Positions 22,094 to 22,588 of a DNA stretch of 22,588 bases are shown piece after piece. Below the pieces are notes generated by a model that saw nothing but the letters and a program-made list of their open reading frames with translations, searched no databases and had not been told where the DNA came from. How positions within the stretch are numbered: position 1 is the stretch's first letter; each line of letters opens with the position of its first letter. The DNA comes from Christensenella sp. UBA1750. Lineage in GTDB: Bacteria; Bacillota; Clostridia; Christensenellales; UBA1750. A program made the position numbers and the translations under genes. The DNA lies in contig DCHO01000064.1 in the NCBI GenBank assembly GCA_002315655.1, positions 1 to 22,588 on the forward strand, given 5' to 3'.

Positions 22094-22588
22094 GATTCTG
22101 CGCACGGAAAACTTAGTAAAAAATTTCGGCAAGCTGGAAGTGCTCAAAGGCATTTCCACCTCCATTCGCAGGGGCGAGGTCGTCTCCGTCATCGGCCCCT
22201 CCGGCGGCGGCAAATCCACCTTCCTGCGGTGCCTGAACCTCTTGGAAGAACCCACCTCCGGCAGGGTCTTCTTTGAGGGAAACTGCATCAATGAAGGGAA
22301 GCTGGACATTCAGTCCTACCGGCAGAAGATCGGCATGGTGTTCCAGAACTTCAATGTGTTTCCCCACATTTCGGTGCTGGACAACATCACACTGACCCCG
22401 ATGCTGGAAAAGAAGGTTCCGAGAAAGGCCGCGGAGGAGGAAGCCATGGAGCTGCTCCGCTCGGTCGGTCTGGAAGATAAGGTCAGGGAATATCCCGGAA
22501 AGCTCTCCGGCGGGCAGAAGCAGCGCCTGTCCATCGTGCGTGCGCTGGCCATGCACCCGGATGTGATGCTCTTTGACGAGCCCACCTC
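22083..22588 (+). CDS. Polar amino acid ABC transporter ATP-binding protein (GlnQ-like), cut by window end
   Basis: N-terminal two-thirds of the importer ATPase; 168 codons in the window. Seen: ILRTENLVKNFGKLEVLKGI, Walker A GPSGGGKST with the GGG variant of the usual GSGKST, Q-loop VFQNFNVFPH as is typical for GlnQ/HisP, signature LSGGQKQRLSIVRALAM, and the start of Walker B, VMLFDEPT, at the last bases. The start is GTG 22083 with AGGAG 11 nt upstream, overlapping the permease stop by 11 nt. The C-terminus is outside the window. No separate start competes in the frame. Confidence 0.9.
   Translation, partial: MTDEILRTENLVKNFGKLEVLKGISTSIRRGEVVSVIGPSGGGKSTFLRCLNLLEEPTSGRVFFEGNCINEGKLDIQSYRQKIGMVFQNFNVFPHISVLDNITLTPMLEKKVPRKAAEEEAMELLRSVGLEDKVREYPGKLSGGQKQRLSIVRALAMHPDVMLFDEPT

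Noticed and set aside
1..22588. CRISPR array, tRNA or rRNA genes, complete insertion sequence
   Set aside because: No regularly spaced repeats, cloverleaf-like segments, rRNA-like sequence or transposase frame was seen on reading both strands by eye.

Overview
The window looks like chromosomal DNA of a gut-type Clostridia bacterium (Firmicutes; Lachnospiraceae/Oscillospiraceae-like). This is inferred from strong AGGAGG-type ribosome binding sites, frequent GTG and TTG starts, lipoprotein signal peptides with LAATGC/SLTAC-type lipoboxes, sigma-A style promoters with 17-18 nt spacers, and the gene families present. No rRNA, tRNA, CRISPR array or complete insertion sequence was seen. Coding density is high; the largest gap is the 250 nt divergent region at 10051-10300.

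Layout. (1) 2-~586: the 3'-truncated remnant of a MobA/MobL-type relaxase, joined out of frame at about 578-590 to the back half of a sugar ABC ATPase. (2) ~585-7632, plus strand: a rhamnose/ribose-class sugar ABC importer (ATPase, two permeases, binding lipoprotein), then, after an internal promoter, a type I dehydroquinase-like protein, an NAD-dependent epimerase/reductase and a PIG3-like quinone oxidoreductase. The set ends at a strong bidirectional terminator (7656-7705) shared with a convergent uroporphyrinogen-decarboxylase-family gene (8727-7723). (3) 10050-8867, minus strand: a LuxR-type regulator broken by a one-base frameshift. Divergent from it, 10301-14017: a six-gene operon of five small polytopic membrane proteins in two paralogous families (A, A, A, B, B) and a GNAT acetyltransferase. 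This ends at a second terminator whose stem core resembles the first.

(4) 15961-14120, minus strand: a GH127 beta-L-arabinofuranosidase with all catalytic and zinc residues, divergent from 16143-17879, a MATE transporter fused to a histidine-kinase-like ATPase domain. Downstream lie an APH/choline-kinase-like kinase and a HAD phosphatase overlapping by 4 nt, then an amidohydrolase. (5) 20540-end: a polar amino acid ABC importer (binding lipoprotein, permease, ATPase cut by the window edge).

Working together: regions 2 and 4 suggest a plant-cell-wall sugar lifestyle, with arabinoside hydrolysis, sugar import and oxidoreductive handling of an unusual sugar or sugar acid. Region 3 is the best candidate for an undescribed system: tandemly expanded six-helix membrane proteins with nearly invariant charged C-terminal tails, next to their probable regulator. 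Two single-base frameshifts (1500-1507 and about 9487-9492), both at short homopolymers, plus the relaxase/ABC chimera, mean that real gene decay and sequencing or assembly error both have to be considered.
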